The notes under the pieces were generated by a model. It was given only the letters and a program-made list of their open reading frames with translations, was not told where the DNA came from and searched no databases. Shown here one piece after another: positions 11,201 to 20,408 of a stretch of 64,000 bases of DNA. The first letter of the stretch is position 1. The number at the start of each line of letters is the position of its first letter. The stretch comes from Nostoc sp. 'Peltigera membranacea cyanobiont' N6. Its GTDB lineage: Bacteria; Cyanobacteriota; Cyanobacteriia; Cyanobacteriales; Nostocaceae. The stretch is from assembly GCF_002949735.1 (NCBI RefSeq), contig NZ_CP026684.1, positions 62,001 through 126,000 of the forward strand. The letters run 5' to 3'. Position numbers and translations under genes: made by a program.

Positions 11201-12127
11201 ATGACGCGAATTTTGGGTGCTGGGAATTTAGGTGGACACAACGTAGCCATGATTCCCGTCGGTGGTAAAGCGATATATTCAAGCGGTGAGACTTTCAGCA
11301 CTCGGATTAAATCTTTGATGCAGTTACTACGAAGTCACCAGCGGCTACATCCAGATGACCAGGATATTAAACTTGTTTGTGAAAATCTGTTTACTTTATT
11401 TAAGTCATCCGAGTTTCTAATTCAATCTCCTCGCATATCCAATTCTTCTGTTGTCCAGCAACCAGCTAGAAAAAAAATTAGCTTGCTGTCCTTGTTGGAG
11501 CTAGGAGTGGATTTTTTCTTTGACCAATGTTCCTGTATGGCTGAATTGTTAGAAATAGAAATTAGTCCGCAGGTTTACATGGACGGTTCATTATTGATTA
11601 TCCCAATGAATAATCATACTGTAACATCACGTTATAGTATAGATCCTTATTCTCAAATTCGCTCTTATATAACAACAAACTTTAGGAATGCACTAAAAAA
11701 TATTAGTCAAGGTGATTATTCAGAAAATATCAAAAATGAAATTTTGTTTGCCATTGATTTTATAGAACACCTGCTCCAAAATGAGGGTAACACTCAGCAA
11801 ATAAGCGATTCTAGTAATTTTAGCGATCAGTACTTAGCTATTCCCCTACATTTTTTGTTAAAGGATGAAATTCTTCAATCCTCATTCATAGGAGATGCAA
11901 ATTCTCCTATGAGTTCTGATTTTCGTATTTTACTAGAGCGTTATATTAAAGCTTTATACCCTGCTAATGATTTTCTTCCTATTGGTAATGGCTACCCTGA
12001 TTTTCCTTGGGTAATTTTTAAAAGTTACGATTTGGCACAAATTCGTCGGAGTTTGTTTAAAGCAAATTACTTTCTTAACTCTCGCTCTCTAAATATTCTC
12101 AATTTAATTTTGTCAGCAAATAATTGA
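8273..12127 (+). CDS. Large SF2-like helicase with unknown N-terminal domain
   Basis: A 1284-aa protein. Residues about 470-930 form a helicase-type core: Walker A GNPGIGKTT (about 473), Walker B IVMIDEVTGD (about 670), a motif V-like TSSAARGISFP (about 884) and a motif VI-like QVIYRGRGE (about 916). The order and spacing fit superfamily 2, with an unusually long insert between Walker A and B. The N-terminal 430 residues are not recognised; KADTLMLM followed by YYIICVDLSAF resembles the D and ExK strands of a PD-(D/E)XK nuclease, but the second motif is degenerate, so this is not a firm call. The C-terminal 350 residues are unrecognised and helical. Start is ATG 8273, with no good ribosome site. 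It probably works with the 1169-aa protein upstream; helicase plus large partner is a common defence-system layout (inference). Confidence 0.75.
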   Translation: MKIREAQGHLFELAFNAGILTAIHQSGMKYAHMDLFIDDLKRINHRGVVNKLVEMKLLEGFIDAESQRIWAAWGKFLLLRGHLGGLGLWKELMDSLEFSSASNRNWELLYMQCCLSDEASMRTLEKHQHDRYSQILSQFDITADKVTPYINKYADTGEFLKADTLMLMSKDGEKNKEYYIICVDLSAFTVENNQDNELNSQKDNDESRHEQEQFELWNLSSASSILGYLKAELRYLMSKSVYHQLKIDTQKGTNQQLIGQYIQDYLTAFSYYDKDFVKLVQAASYSASFVKFLDSENRIPKDATVQVTTIGYTTRGISTLNVSREDFHILDLCAEAYKSMKGRQKSDRENSINTYENALFKMLNLIKKNAVYCLSRSLEQVGISVKEKSQPDKLSHEQKVHKFVDSLCDTNVTEEKTVCFSETLTNFNNPSDFLDTSISEKYHLTEQISLINAHAKIIQEHLLGNYRNLFLTGNPGIGKTTAVVNFIRDHADEGFLFFYISPRLSVNEDTINKFIDTKTGNLFADDLYCISTSHALIATNNNQPTVRYYSNGNNQTFESLGVTFHGAEYDKKRNTNRKNLINRQSRSSLGYNNKSGTGVIRSLCDAGHILIKQQKNKIVITCSTQSLRKLNSGGDSLDNFERLFRSVTNNGDVIPELMSELSSRLKHIIVMIDEVTGDNAGVEWFHSMKKWLGKKLELFDPSYGFNTKLIIADASLTGLDVVKPHLGTKEAEPDKIYCSFVDKKQEPLEVSYLSFGGYSAPPGNVDSAVINVNSYPAKQIELTYQVFFEVNKINDDGSIKFTPGQSARDESLINEIIHYVNHPELGQLIVYIQDKQRLRQLISLVKKRLFGFEKNEIYLEIHSQVADLEMLLKRKNQVRVVFMTSSAARGISFPLAKHIIVELPRFQIENNLMEIIQVIYRGRGEFGEGQNNDRAHKKITVYIIEKVFTNAPNNQQSKSTRAANLIGSLLVLRAAIMTRILGAGNLGGHNVAMIPVGGKAIYSSGETFSTRIKSLMQLLRSHQRLHPDDQDIKLVCENLFTLFKSSEFLIQSPRISNSSVVQQPARKKISLLSLLELGVDFFFDQCSCMAELLEIEISPQVYMDGSLLIIPMNNHTVTSRYSIDPYSQIRSYITTNFRNALKNISQGDYSENIKNEILFAIDFIEHLLQNEGNTQQISDSSNFSDQYLAIPLHFLLKDEILQSSFIGDANSPMSSDFRILLERYIKALYPANDFLPIGNGYPDFPWVIFKSYDLAQIRRSLFKANYFLNSRSLNILNLILSANN

Positions 12128-12211
12128 ATTGTTCATACAAAAATTTCTACTACTTAATAGCCAAAAATTAATTTCTAGACTATTTTTATCCACTTTATCC
12201 TAGCTATAACC

Positions 12212-12898
12212 CTATTTTATAACAAGTTTATCAGCGTTTGTAATTACCCAAATATCCTGGCTACTATAAAAATCTCCACGTTGCTCTAATGTAAAATTAC
12301 CCAGCAACAGTCCCAGCCAAACCTCTACCAAAGGCATTTTTAATCCACCTTGGAGTTGAGTTAAAGAAATCTCACCTTTAATATGTGCAAGGTAGTTAGC
12401 GATCGCACTAAGCCATTTTTCCACATGTTCATCACCCGCCAGCTTGTGGACATCTTCTAAACTCGTCACCTCATCGAGCATTACCAAAACATTCGCTTTT
12501 TCAACAGGTGCTGCTACAGAATCACCCTCCTGGTTAGGATATGAAAATTGGTGTGGGCCGTGTGGTTTAAAGGTTTGTGGTGTTTCCGGTTCAATCAAAT
12601 CATCTAAATCTAGGTGCATTGTTGTCCGCACTAGACCAGCAAAGAGATCGGCGCTAACAATTGGCCCCAAAAGACTATTGCGATCGTGGGTATCTTGCAA
12701 CAGCACTTCGGCACGAGACTTAAGAATATCCGCAATTTGATTGAAAGCAAGCGCTGCGGTTAATAACTGTGCCTCCAAGGGTAAATTTTCTAGCTCGGCA
12801 TCCAAACAATCCCACATAGCATCAAGGGAAGAAGTTGGTGGAGATTCAGACAACTCATCCAGCACATCCCAAATTGTTAATTGGCGGTATGTGGTCAT
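12212..12898 (-). CDS. Hypothetical cyanobacterial protein
   Basis: A 228-aa acidic, soluble protein beginning MTTYRQLTIWDVLDEL at ATG 12898. A longer TTG start at 12940 is possible but reads poorly. No known domain is recognised. The C-terminal part (KMPLVEVWLGLLLGNFTLEQRGDF) closely matches a short fragment at about 41184-41300 beside the Ycf46-type ATPase gene, so this family has at least two copies here, one broken. It is convergent with the large helicase gene, with an 84-bp gap, and lies just left of an IS4-type element. It may act with an ATPase, but this rests only on the paralogue's position. Confidence 0.6.
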   Translation of the reverse strand: MTTYRQLTIWDVLDELSESPPTSSLDAMWDCLDAELENLPLEAQLLTAALAFNQIADILKSRAEVLLQDTHDRNSLLGPIVSADLFAGLVRTTMHLDLDDLIEPETPQTFKPHGPHQFSYPNQEGDSVAAPVEKANVLVMLDEVTSLEDVHKLAGDEHVEKWLSAIANYLAHIKGEISLTQLQGGLKMPLVEVWLGLLLGNFTLEQRGDFYSSQDIWVITNADKLVIK

Positions 12899-12937
12899 CT
12901 CTAGGATTCTGGATTTAACGGGCAGGGTCGCACTGGG

Positions 12938-13026
12938 CAATGAGATGGACTAATATCGAACATATCTTTTTGACACAAATTTAGAAATCTTCTAAATCAA
13001 CTTTATCGTCAATGAGATGGACTAAT
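12938..13026. repeat. 17-bp direct repeat beside the IS element
   Basis: CAATGAGATGGACTAAT occurs at 12938-12954 and again at 13010-13026, starts 72 bp apart. The second copy ends 3 bp before the IS4-type element's left inverted repeat. It may be a leftover of local duplication or of the insertion target. Confidence 0.6.
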
Positions 13027-13029
13027 CTC

Positions 13030-14447
13030 CATTGGTGTCAAGTTAAGAAAAATAGATGGCTGTCAAGAGTGGGCAAATCAATGGTAAAAGTCAATTAACA
13101 CAGGGGTGTTGAAAAGCCATGAGTAAACCACGGAAAAAGCAAGGGAATCCAGATTTTCGCCATCGAGTCAGCGTACCTGCCCCAGCCAGCCAAGAGATAG
13201 AATCACGCCTGTTTGAACTAGTCAGCCCAGGTACATTTGCTAACCTCAAAGAGGTAAAAGACAAAGAACGGAGCTTGCGTTCACGAGTACTGACCTTGCC
13301 AGTAATGGCAGCAATAGTATTGAGTATAGTGTATCGACAAATACAGCATCTCACAGATGTATTGCGATCGCTAGAAATAGAGGGATTAATGTGGGTGAAA
13401 GCAACAAAAGTGAGTAAGCAAGCGTTGTCACAAAGACTCAATAGTTTGCCGGCTACACTATTTGCAAAATTATTCGAGCAAGTGATAGAGCGTCTGGCAG
13501 TGAAAAAGAGCGTAAGAGAATTAGCCCCAGCTTGGTCATCAGTAGCACAAAGATTTACCGCTATCTGGATTGGAGATGCCTCAACACTCGAAGCGATGAA
13601 AAAACACTTCGGACAACTGCAAGAAAAAACAGGTACGGTGTTGGCAGGAAAAATACTGATGGTTGTAGAAGCTTTCACTCACACTCCAGTAGCAATTTGG
13701 TATGATGCTGATGCCAAAATGAATGAGACTCGTTGGTGGCAAGCACTGTTAGAACGTTTACCTGATGGTGGCTTACTGATAGTAGACATGGGATTTTATG
13801 GCTTCGAGTGGTTTGATTCTCTTACCGCAGCTGGCAAGTATGTACTCACACGCCAGAAGAATTTGGTGACATATCGGGTAACACGTGTACTTGTCTCTTG
13901 GCTCTCACTACAAAGATGAAATTATTCACATGGGATTGAATCACACTCACCCTTGCCACCATCCCATGCGCCTAGTATCAGTATTGTGGGGTAAGACTTG
14001 GTATCATTATTTAACTAATGTTCTTGACCCACAACAGCTTTCGGCAAAAGAAGTTTGTGATTTATACCGACGACGTTGGCGGATTGAGGACGCATTTTTA
14101 TTGACTAAGCGATTGTTGGGCTTGTCCTATCTGTGGGTTGGTGGTACTAACGGTGTACAAATGCAAATATACGCTACTTGGATTTTCTACGCTGTTCTGA
14201 ATGACTTGTGTGCTGATGTAGCGATCGCTTTACAGCAGCCGTTAGAGCGTATTTCCGTAGAAATGGTGTTTCGCAGTTTATATTTTTTCCATCGCGCACG
14301 ATCGCACAATTCACAACTACAACTGATTCCTTGGCTAGTTGAGCATCAACGTTCTATGGGTCTTGTGAAAGCTGTTCGTCAGCGACACCGACGCAACGCC
14401 GCCAGGTCGCTTGACATTTGGGCTTCTGCCTTAACTTGACACCAATG
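13030..14447 (+). mobile_element. IS4-type insertion sequence, 1418 bp
   Basis: Perfect 18-bp terminal inverted repeats CATTGGTGTCAAGTTAAG (13030-13047) and its complement (14430-14447) bracket one transposase frame. The transposase stop codon lies inside the right repeat, a compact design. Flanking bases ATCTC (left) and ACCTC (right) differ at one position, so a target duplication is only suggested. The transposase is frameshifted, so this copy is probably immobile unless helped in trans. Confidence 0.8.
13119..14439 (+). pseudogene. IS4-family transposase, frameshifted
   Basis: A DDE transposase in two frames: 13119-about 13890, then about 13885-14439. Both parts align with one IS4-type protein. 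The catalytic aspartates are in IGDAST and VDMGFYGF; the glutamate is in the YRRRWRIEDAF motif of the second part (the Y-R-E signature of IS4). The break falls at about 13885-13917, after KNLVTYRV; the second part resumes at about YLSLGSHYKDEII. A single base change restores one protein of about 440 residues. A programmed frameshift is possible but unusual in this family and no slippery run is seen, so a broken gene is more likely. Confidence 0.75.
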
Positions 14448-14547
14448 ACCTCCAAGGATGAAGCTGTGGTGACTTAGGAGATGATAAAGCGGTATTGCCT
14501 ATGGGATTGAACGGGTGAGTTGAAGTACGATGCTGTGTTGCCTTTGT

Positions 14548-16047
14548 TTATCTAGCGTAGTTACGTCTCCTCTGCTGATGCTGATTAAGTTTTTGAATAT
14601 CTAAAGCTTCTCGGTAGCATGGATGAATCTCCCAAATTACGTTGAAGTCTTGATTTGTTCTGCTTGAGAGAAAATCGGGCATATCAGAAAAGAAATAATG
14701 TTCATATCCCTGATCTTCCTTTTCTGCTCTGGCAACAATAAAGCCTAGCCTAAACAAGAAGTGTGCGATATCTAGAGATGATTTTACTGATTTACCTTCT
14801 ATAACTGGTGAAAGATGATTTGTTATGTGATTAGTTACCCATGTAATTAGTTCATCTCGTGTCATTCGACGCTCTGCACCTCTAAAGCTATTTATTAACT
14901 CTTCTACATTGCGACACTGATGCTTATGTTCTGCAATCAGGTCACTAATACGTTTCCTGCCATATTCTCCCCAGATAGCATCTATGTGCTGTTTAGCAAT
15001 TAATCCTTGTTTTTCTCTAATAGCTTCTTCCTGTGCAAGCTTACATAGTTGAATAGCCCAGCGAGGTCTATGGTAAGAGAGAGTATAAATTATTTGATAC
15101 ATGGGTCTTTCACTTTCACCCCATAATGTTCGTGCTTGAAAGATTTGGTTCACGTAATGTTCTTCAATCTCAATTTCTGTTGTGTATGTAGGTAAAGGAG
15201 AAATTTCGATTTTTAAACAATCCACCTGATACTTAATCCGCTTAAATAGAAGGGTTCGGAAGTCAGCTTGGCTCCAAGTGATGTCATGTACATACTGCTC
15301 AAATTTGTCAAGTGACTCATCATACCTCCGTATCAAAGGCCACACATCTGTCCGCATGGTTATTCTGAAGTTTATGCCAGTAACTTTAGCAGCAAGATAA
15401 CGACACGCTGAAAAGAAAGTACTTAGCTCTAAATTTTCACGATCAGTACGCTGATAGGTAGCATCAAGATCGTCAACTAAAAACCATACTTTTTTCCCTG
15501 CAAAACGTTTTAGAAGCTCTATTTCGTTAGTTGCATGTAGTTTTTCAGTACTTGCTTGTTGTGGGATTAGTTTTCTTAGTCTATCGGTAAGTGCAGACAC
15601 AAGATTACGGCTTTTGAAACCATCCAACTCTGCACTTTCCACTAAAGTAATTGCATCATCTCCAAATGCTAGATTTAACTCTGCACCAATATAGCGATTT
15701 ACAAGAGCGCAAATACGTACCATCCAGTCTTGGATATAATCATTTGGCAATTTAAGTTCAGATGAGAGTTTAAAATTTGAACGAACTAAATCGCTTCCTT
15801 TACAACTGATGACAAGTACATTATCTCCATGCTCCTCTTTAATTTTGGCTTCGATCCACCTTATTAAAGCAGATTTTCCAACTCCTTTTTTAGCGGTAGC
15901 TAACAGAATATTTCTCGTAGGGCTGAGGAATTTATGAAAGGATGACTGTTCAACAAAGAAATTTAAAATTTCGGATTCCTGTACATCATCTCCAGCTTCA
16001 TTCCCAAAATCCATCCGAGTAAGAAGCTGATGCGGATTAATAATCAT
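14548..16047 (-). CDS. Sll1717-type P-loop ATPase
   Basis: A 499-aa protein with Walker A ATAKKGVGKSALI (about residues 50-62) and Walker B KVWFLVDDLDAT (about 205-216), followed by a helical C-terminal half. The N-terminal DFGNEAGDD stretch and overall layout fit the family annotated as P-loop ATPase, Sll1717 family, a STAND/KAP-like group often found singly in accessory regions of bacterial genomes. Its job is not established; its place between the helicase module and the Mokosh locus is compatible with a defence or stress sensor (inference). ATG 16047 begins MIINPHQLL. It is transcribed away from the small gene at 16169 and faces the IS element. No membrane segment is seen. Confidence 0.65.
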   Translation of the reverse strand: MIINPHQLLTRMDFGNEAGDDVQESEILNFFVEQSSFHKFLSPTRNILLATAKKGVGKSALIRWIEAKIKEEHGDNVLVISCKGSDLVRSNFKLSSELKLPNDYIQDWMVRICALVNRYIGAELNLAFGDDAITLVESAELDGFKSRNLVSALTDRLRKLIPQQASTEKLHATNEIELLKRFAGKKVWFLVDDLDATYQRTDRENLELSTFFSACRYLAAKVTGINFRITMRTDVWPLIRRYDESLDKFEQYVHDITWSQADFRTLLFKRIKYQVDCLKIEISPLPTYTTEIEIEEHYVNQIFQARTLWGESERPMYQIIYTLSYHRPRWAIQLCKLAQEEAIREKQGLIAKQHIDAIWGEYGRKRISDLIAEHKHQCRNVEELINSFRGAERRMTRDELITWVTNHITNHLSPVIEGKSVKSSLDIAHFLFRLGFIVARAEKEDQGYEHYFFSDMPDFLSSRTNQDFNVIWEIHPCYREALDIQKLNQHQQRRRNYAR

Positions 16048-16168
16048 ATATTGAAGGGAATTAATTTTATATTGTAATTAATAGCACTTCCACTTTAGCT
16101 GACGCTTGAATAGTCGTCCAGTGTCAGGAATTTAGAAAATTGTCTATTGTCATCAGTCAGGGTATACT

Positions 16169-16510
16169 GTGAAGTACGTAAGCGTACCCTGTGGTAAACA
16201 TAGCTTGAAGTGCAGATACTACCAAGTTACTCTCAATGGAGAAGACTTAGGTGTGTGGTCAGAGTTGGGTGTGCTTGGTGTATTGTCCGGGTTGCAGGAG
16301 AAGTTTCACCGTGAGCGCCTAATTCCGTCAGTGGCTATGGCTGCAAAAACAAAGGTTAAGAATAATCAGCAAGATATCAAGATGCCTTCGTGGGTTTTGG
16401 TTAGGGATACTCAATCGGAAGTTTCAGCTCCAGTGGGACAGCTAGCAACAGAAAAGTTAAAGCCATCCCGTGCAGAAACACGTATTGTTGAGCAGATGAG
16501 TCTGCTTTGA
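16169..16510 (+). CDS. Small hypothetical protein
   Basis: A 113-aa frame from GTG 16169, running divergently from the Sll1717-type ATPase (121-bp gap). The N-terminal CGKHSLKCRYYQVTLNGEDLGVWSEL looks like real beta-rich protein, and the C-terminal half is basic and polar. I do not recognise it. A short inverted repeat, GTACG and CGTAC, sits just after the start codon. It could be a small regulator, or a chance frame. No function is assigned. Confidence 0.35.
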   Translation: MKYVSVPCGKHSLKCRYYQVTLNGEDLGVWSELGVLGVLSGLQEKFHRERLIPSVAMAAKTKVKNNQQDIKMPSWVLVRDTQSEVSAPVGQLATEKLKPSRAETRIVEQMSLL

Positions 16511-16825
16511 CTATTCTTGCGTCAAGGACTGATGAGACAAGTAAGATACTGCCCTGAAAGCAGTTGTTCCGCAGTACCTGTCAGGCTACGTGACTAAATG
16601 CCGTATCAAATAACTTAGACTTCAATTGATACAGCCAAAACAAGCTTTTTCTCCGTTTTTTGATGAGAAGAGCGATTTATTTTATTTCTGTAACTATTTT
16701 ATAGCAAGCTTTTCAAGCTTTACGTGGCGGCAAAATGTGTTTTGGCTACTTTTACCCCTATAGTATAATTTTATAATACGGCTTTTACCGAATCAAATTT
16801 ACGAATATAATTCTAGAAATTCAGT
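16511..16825. promoter_or_regulatory. AT-rich leader of the Mokosh operon, no gene
   Basis: There is no credible gene in these 315 bp. The last 150 bp are very AT-rich; TATAGTATAATTTTATAATACG near 16759-16780 gives good -10-like hexamers (TATAAT-type) about 45-65 bases before the mkoA start. No clear ribosome site precedes ATG 16826. Confidence 0.35.
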
Positions 16826-19800
16826 ATGTCTAATGTTATCGGTGAATTTATTGGTGGTAAGTATGATATCCAAGCTAAACTTGGACAAGGTGGTAGTGGG
16901 GTAGTCTATTTAGCAAAAAAATTAGGTACTAATGAGCGTTATGCTATTAAAACTATTTCCACTGAAGAAGAGAACGCAATTAAACTTTTAGAAAGAGAAA
17001 CTGAGACTTTAAAACGTTTTAATCATCCTAATATCGTTAAATTTATTGAACAAGGTTATGAAAATCGTCATAAGCTTGTTTATTTAGTATTAGAATATTT
17101 AGATGGTCAAGATATTAAAACTTATTTTGATAGTGGGATTGATTTAAGAACTAAATTAAATCTATTTTCACAAATTATTGATGCAATTAGTCATGCCCAT
17201 TCTAAAAATATAATTCATAGAGATATTAAGCCAGACAATATCAAAATTGTAAAAACTGATGAACAACCTCAAGCAAAGGTTTTAGATTTTGGTATAGCTA
17301 TTATTACTACTACTATTCTAACAAATACAATTAGAAGCTATCATACGCCTCTATTTTCTGCTCCTGAGCAAATTAATTTAGAAAAAGTTTCTAGAGATTC
17401 TGATGTTTATTCTTTAGGAATGACATTTTTATACTTATTATCAACTCCAGAAGCGAGAATTACTTTTCAAGATGAAAGAGATAAAACTATACTTTATCAA
17501 TCTACTTACACAACTTTAAGTGCTTGTGGTAATTTTAACACTTTAATAGAAAATTTAAAAACCGCGACAGATAAAAATCGTGACAATCGTCCTAAGCTGG
17601 ATGAAATTAGAAAAATTATTGCTAATGTTCAGGAAGAAATAAAACAATCGATTACTATTGTTTTTAATATAACTCGTAAAGTAGAACAAGAAATTAATGA
17701 TAAATATAACTTTCAAAATAACCTTTTAGAAATCAAAAAGCATATTGAGTCTTTATTCCACGAAAACTCCAATATCTTACATCTCAAAAAAAGTCCAGAT
17801 AAACATCAACATGATGAAAATAGACTAACAATTGATATTGGTTTAGAGAGTTTATCTAAATTCTATCGTGGGTTTATTAATCTAGATAATCATAATTCTA
17901 CCCAAATAACAGTATTACATGAAATTTTTTTACCTCCTAATATACAAGAACAAATATTTGAGAATGGATTACCTATCAAAGCTAATCCCATAATTGAGGT
18001 AGGTTCTGGATTAAAAAGAAAAGTAGATTTATCTGAATTAATTAAACAAGTTTTACAAAAAGATCAGCAGGTTAAAAATCAAATAAAAAATAATAAAGAT
18101 TTAGCGGCAACATTTGAACAATGGCAATCACTAATTGATATTGAAAAACAAATAATTAGTGATAAAAAATCTGTATTTGAATACAGAGAAAAATATTATG
18201 ATAAACAAAGACAAATTTTGATTTTATCATTAGTAAAGCCTATTTCAATTGAAGAATTTGATAAGATAACTTCTCCTCCAGTACCCTTTACTATATCTAT
18301 TAGAAAAAGCTTACGTTCTGGTAGACAAAAAGAAATGCAATGGGAGATAGGAGATATTATTGATGGTGATAAATCTAGTAATGGAGAAGTAGTTGAAAAG
18401 TTACATATTAGTATTAGTGACTTTTTAAATCCTGAAATTATAGAATCTATTTTAGATAAAGGAAAAATTGAAACAAATAAAAGACAGCAAGAATCTGAAA
18501 TTGAAAAACGACATAAGGCTTTAAGAGAAATTAGATATGGAGACTGTGAAAATGCAGCCTTATCTCGGGTAATAGCAGAACCATCTAATGTGAAACCAAT
18601 AGAAGCAAGTTTAATTCATAAATTTTTTAATCAAAAATTAGATGAATCACAGCAAAAAGCAGTCTGTAAAGCTTTAGCTACTGAAGATATTTTTCTAATT
18701 CAAGGCCCACCAGGTACAGGTAAAACTTCTGTAATTACAGAAATTATTTTACAGATTTTAAATCAATATCCTAATGATAAAATTTTGATTTCTTCCCAGT
18801 CTAATGTAGCAGTTGATAATGTTTTAACAAGAATTTCTCGTGTTGAAGATAAGGAAATTAAATGTATTAGAATTGGTAGAGAAGAAAAGATAGAAGAAGA
18901 TGCTAGACAGTTTGAGGTAGAAAAAGCTATTATCAAATGGCAAGATTCTCTACGTTATAAGTCTTTAATTTATTGGAAACAGTACCAAGAACAAAATGAG
19001 CTACTTCTATCAGGAGTAAAAAAAATTGCTCAATTGGAAGATATAAAAACGAAAAATAAAGAATTACAAATATTGGCTAACAAATTAACACAAATAATTT
19101 CTAGATTTAATTCAGAGTTAATTATATATAAAGACAATTTAGCATCTATTGATTTTTCTGATACTGCTATAGAATTGATTTCTGAAAAGTTAGAATTGGA
19201 GCAAAAAATATTAAAATTACTAGAAATATATACTACAAAATTTGGAATAGAATATCCTGATAATAAAAATCTGTCAGATTGGATTAATGAAGAATATAAA
19301 GTATTACAAGGTATTTTAGGCGATAATCAAGAAAATTACGAAAAGCTTATTAAACTACAAAGGCTGAATGAAGAATGGAATGAAAAACTTATAAGAAAAC
19401 AAAAAAGTTTAGAATCTATATTTATAGATGAAATAAATGTTGTTGGTGCAACTTGTTTAGGAGTAGCAAGATTTAAAGATAGAAACTTTGATTGGGTAAT
19501 TGTTGATGAAGCTGGTAGATCAACTGCTCCTGAAACTTTTGTACCCATGTCCAAAGGAAAAAGAATTATTTTAGTTGGTGATCATAAACAATTACCTCCT
19601 ATTATTGATCAAGAATTACAGGAACGAGCTTTAAGTGAAAAAGATATTCAAAAAATTATCCTAGAAAGGAGTTTATTTGAATATCTTTATGAACAACTTC
19701 CTAAAACTAATAAAATAACTTTGAATAATCAATATAGAATGCACCCTCATATTGGTAATCTTGTTAGTATATTATTCTATGATAATCAGGTGGCAAGCAA

Positions 19801-20380
19801 TCTTGTAAACCCTGAAGAGAAACAGCATTATGTAACAATCTTTGATAAAAATATTTATTGGATATCCACTAGCGATGCAGGGGAAAAATCTCAAGAAAGA
19901 GAAAATGGAAAAAGTCGTATAAATCATTATGAAGCCAGAGTTATTAAGGGAATTTTAGCTAAAATTCAAGAAAATTGCGAATCAAATCAGTTACAAAAAG
20001 AAGTCGGTGTTATTTCAGCTTATCGTTCACAAATTAGTATTTTAGAATCTGCGATTGCTCCTAATGATAAGCAATTATGGAAAAATTTACATATCATTAT
20101 TCGTACAGTAGATGCTTTTCAGGGAGGTGAATGTGATATTATTATTTATGATTTAGTCAGAAACAATAAACATAATAAATTGGGTTTTACATCTGATGAC
20201 CGCAGATTAAATGTTGCTTTATCTCGTGCTAAACAGTTATTAATTATAGTGGGTAATGATAACATGGCTTATCAGGGGAGAACTCCTAACAATATTTCTA
20301 ATCCTTTTAAACCATTAATAGAATATATTGATAGCAGTAGTTCTTCCTGTTCACGATTAAAATCTAATGATTTTATTTAG
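16826..20380 (+). CDS. mkoA: Mokosh type I MkoA: protein kinase fused to SF1 helicase
   Basis: A 1184-aa protein. The N-terminal 270 residues are a Ser/Thr kinase with glycine loop LGQGGSGVVYLAKK, catalytic loop HRDIKPDN (about 130) and DFG (about 153). A helical linker follows. From about 600 comes a UvrD/Upf1-like (COG1112-type) helicase: Walker A GPPGTGKT (about 627), Walker B VDEAGRST (about 893), DAFQGGE and NVALSRAKQLLIIVG motifs. This kinase-plus-helicase protein followed by a PLD-domain protein is the published layout of the anti-phage system Mokosh type I. It lies 28 bp before the PLD gene and is AT-rich compared with its neighbours, suggesting transfer. The usual catalytic residues are present in both domains, so it should be active. 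The Mokosh call rests on domain order, not a database search. Confidence 0.85.
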   Translation: MSNVIGEFIGGKYDIQAKLGQGGSGVVYLAKKLGTNERYAIKTISTEEENAIKLLERETETLKRFNHPNIVKFIEQGYENRHKLVYLVLEYLDGQDIKTYFDSGIDLRTKLNLFSQIIDAISHAHSKNIIHRDIKPDNIKIVKTDEQPQAKVLDFGIAIITTTILTNTIRSYHTPLFSAPEQINLEKVSRDSDVYSLGMTFLYLLSTPEARITFQDERDKTILYQSTYTTLSACGNFNTLIENLKTATDKNRDNRPKLDEIRKIIANVQEEIKQSITIVFNITRKVEQEINDKYNFQNNLLEIKKHIESLFHENSNILHLKKSPDKHQHDENRLTIDIGLESLSKFYRGFINLDNHNSTQITVLHEIFLPPNIQEQIFENGLPIKANPIIEVGSGLKRKVDLSELIKQVLQKDQQVKNQIKNNKDLAATFEQWQSLIDIEKQIISDKKSVFEYREKYYDKQRQILILSLVKPISIEEFDKITSPPVPFTISIRKSLRSGRQKEMQWEIGDIIDGDKSSNGEVVEKLHISISDFLNPEIIESILDKGKIETNKRQQESEIEKRHKALREIRYGDCENAALSRVIAEPSNVKPIEASLIHKFFNQKLDESQQKAVCKALATEDIFLIQGPPGTGKTSVITEIILQILNQYPNDKILISSQSNVAVDNVLTRISRVEDKEIKCIRIGREEKIEEDARQFEVEKAIIKWQDSLRYKSLIYWKQYQEQNELLLSGVKKIAQLEDIKTKNKELQILANKLTQIISRFNSELIIYKDNLASIDFSDTAIELISEKLELEQKILKLLEIYTTKFGIEYPDNKNLSDWINEEYKVLQGILGDNQENYEKLIKLQRLNEEWNEKLIRKQKSLESIFIDEINVVGATCLGVARFKDRNFDWVIVDEAGRSTAPETFVPMSKGKRIILVGDHKQLPPIIDQELQERALSEKDIQKIILERSLFEYLYEQLPKTNKITLNNQYRMHPHIGNLVSILFYDNQVASNLVNPEEKQHYVTIFDKNIYWISTSDAGEKSQERENGKSRINHYEARVIKGILAKIQENCESNQLQKEVGVISAYRSQISILESAIAPNDKQLWKNLHIIIRTVDAFQGGECDIIIYDLVRNNKHNKLGFTSDDRRLNVALSRAKQLLIIVGNDNMAYQGRTPNNISNPFKPLIEYIDSSSSSCSRLKSNDFI

Positions 20381-20408
20381 TTAATAACGATAATAATGAG
20401 GTGATTTT

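Noticed and set aside
4660..12127. Assignment of the two large genes to DdmDE or Druantia
   Set aside because: Sizes and motifs do not match clearly; the first protein has no recognised Argonaute set and the helicase termini are unrecognised.
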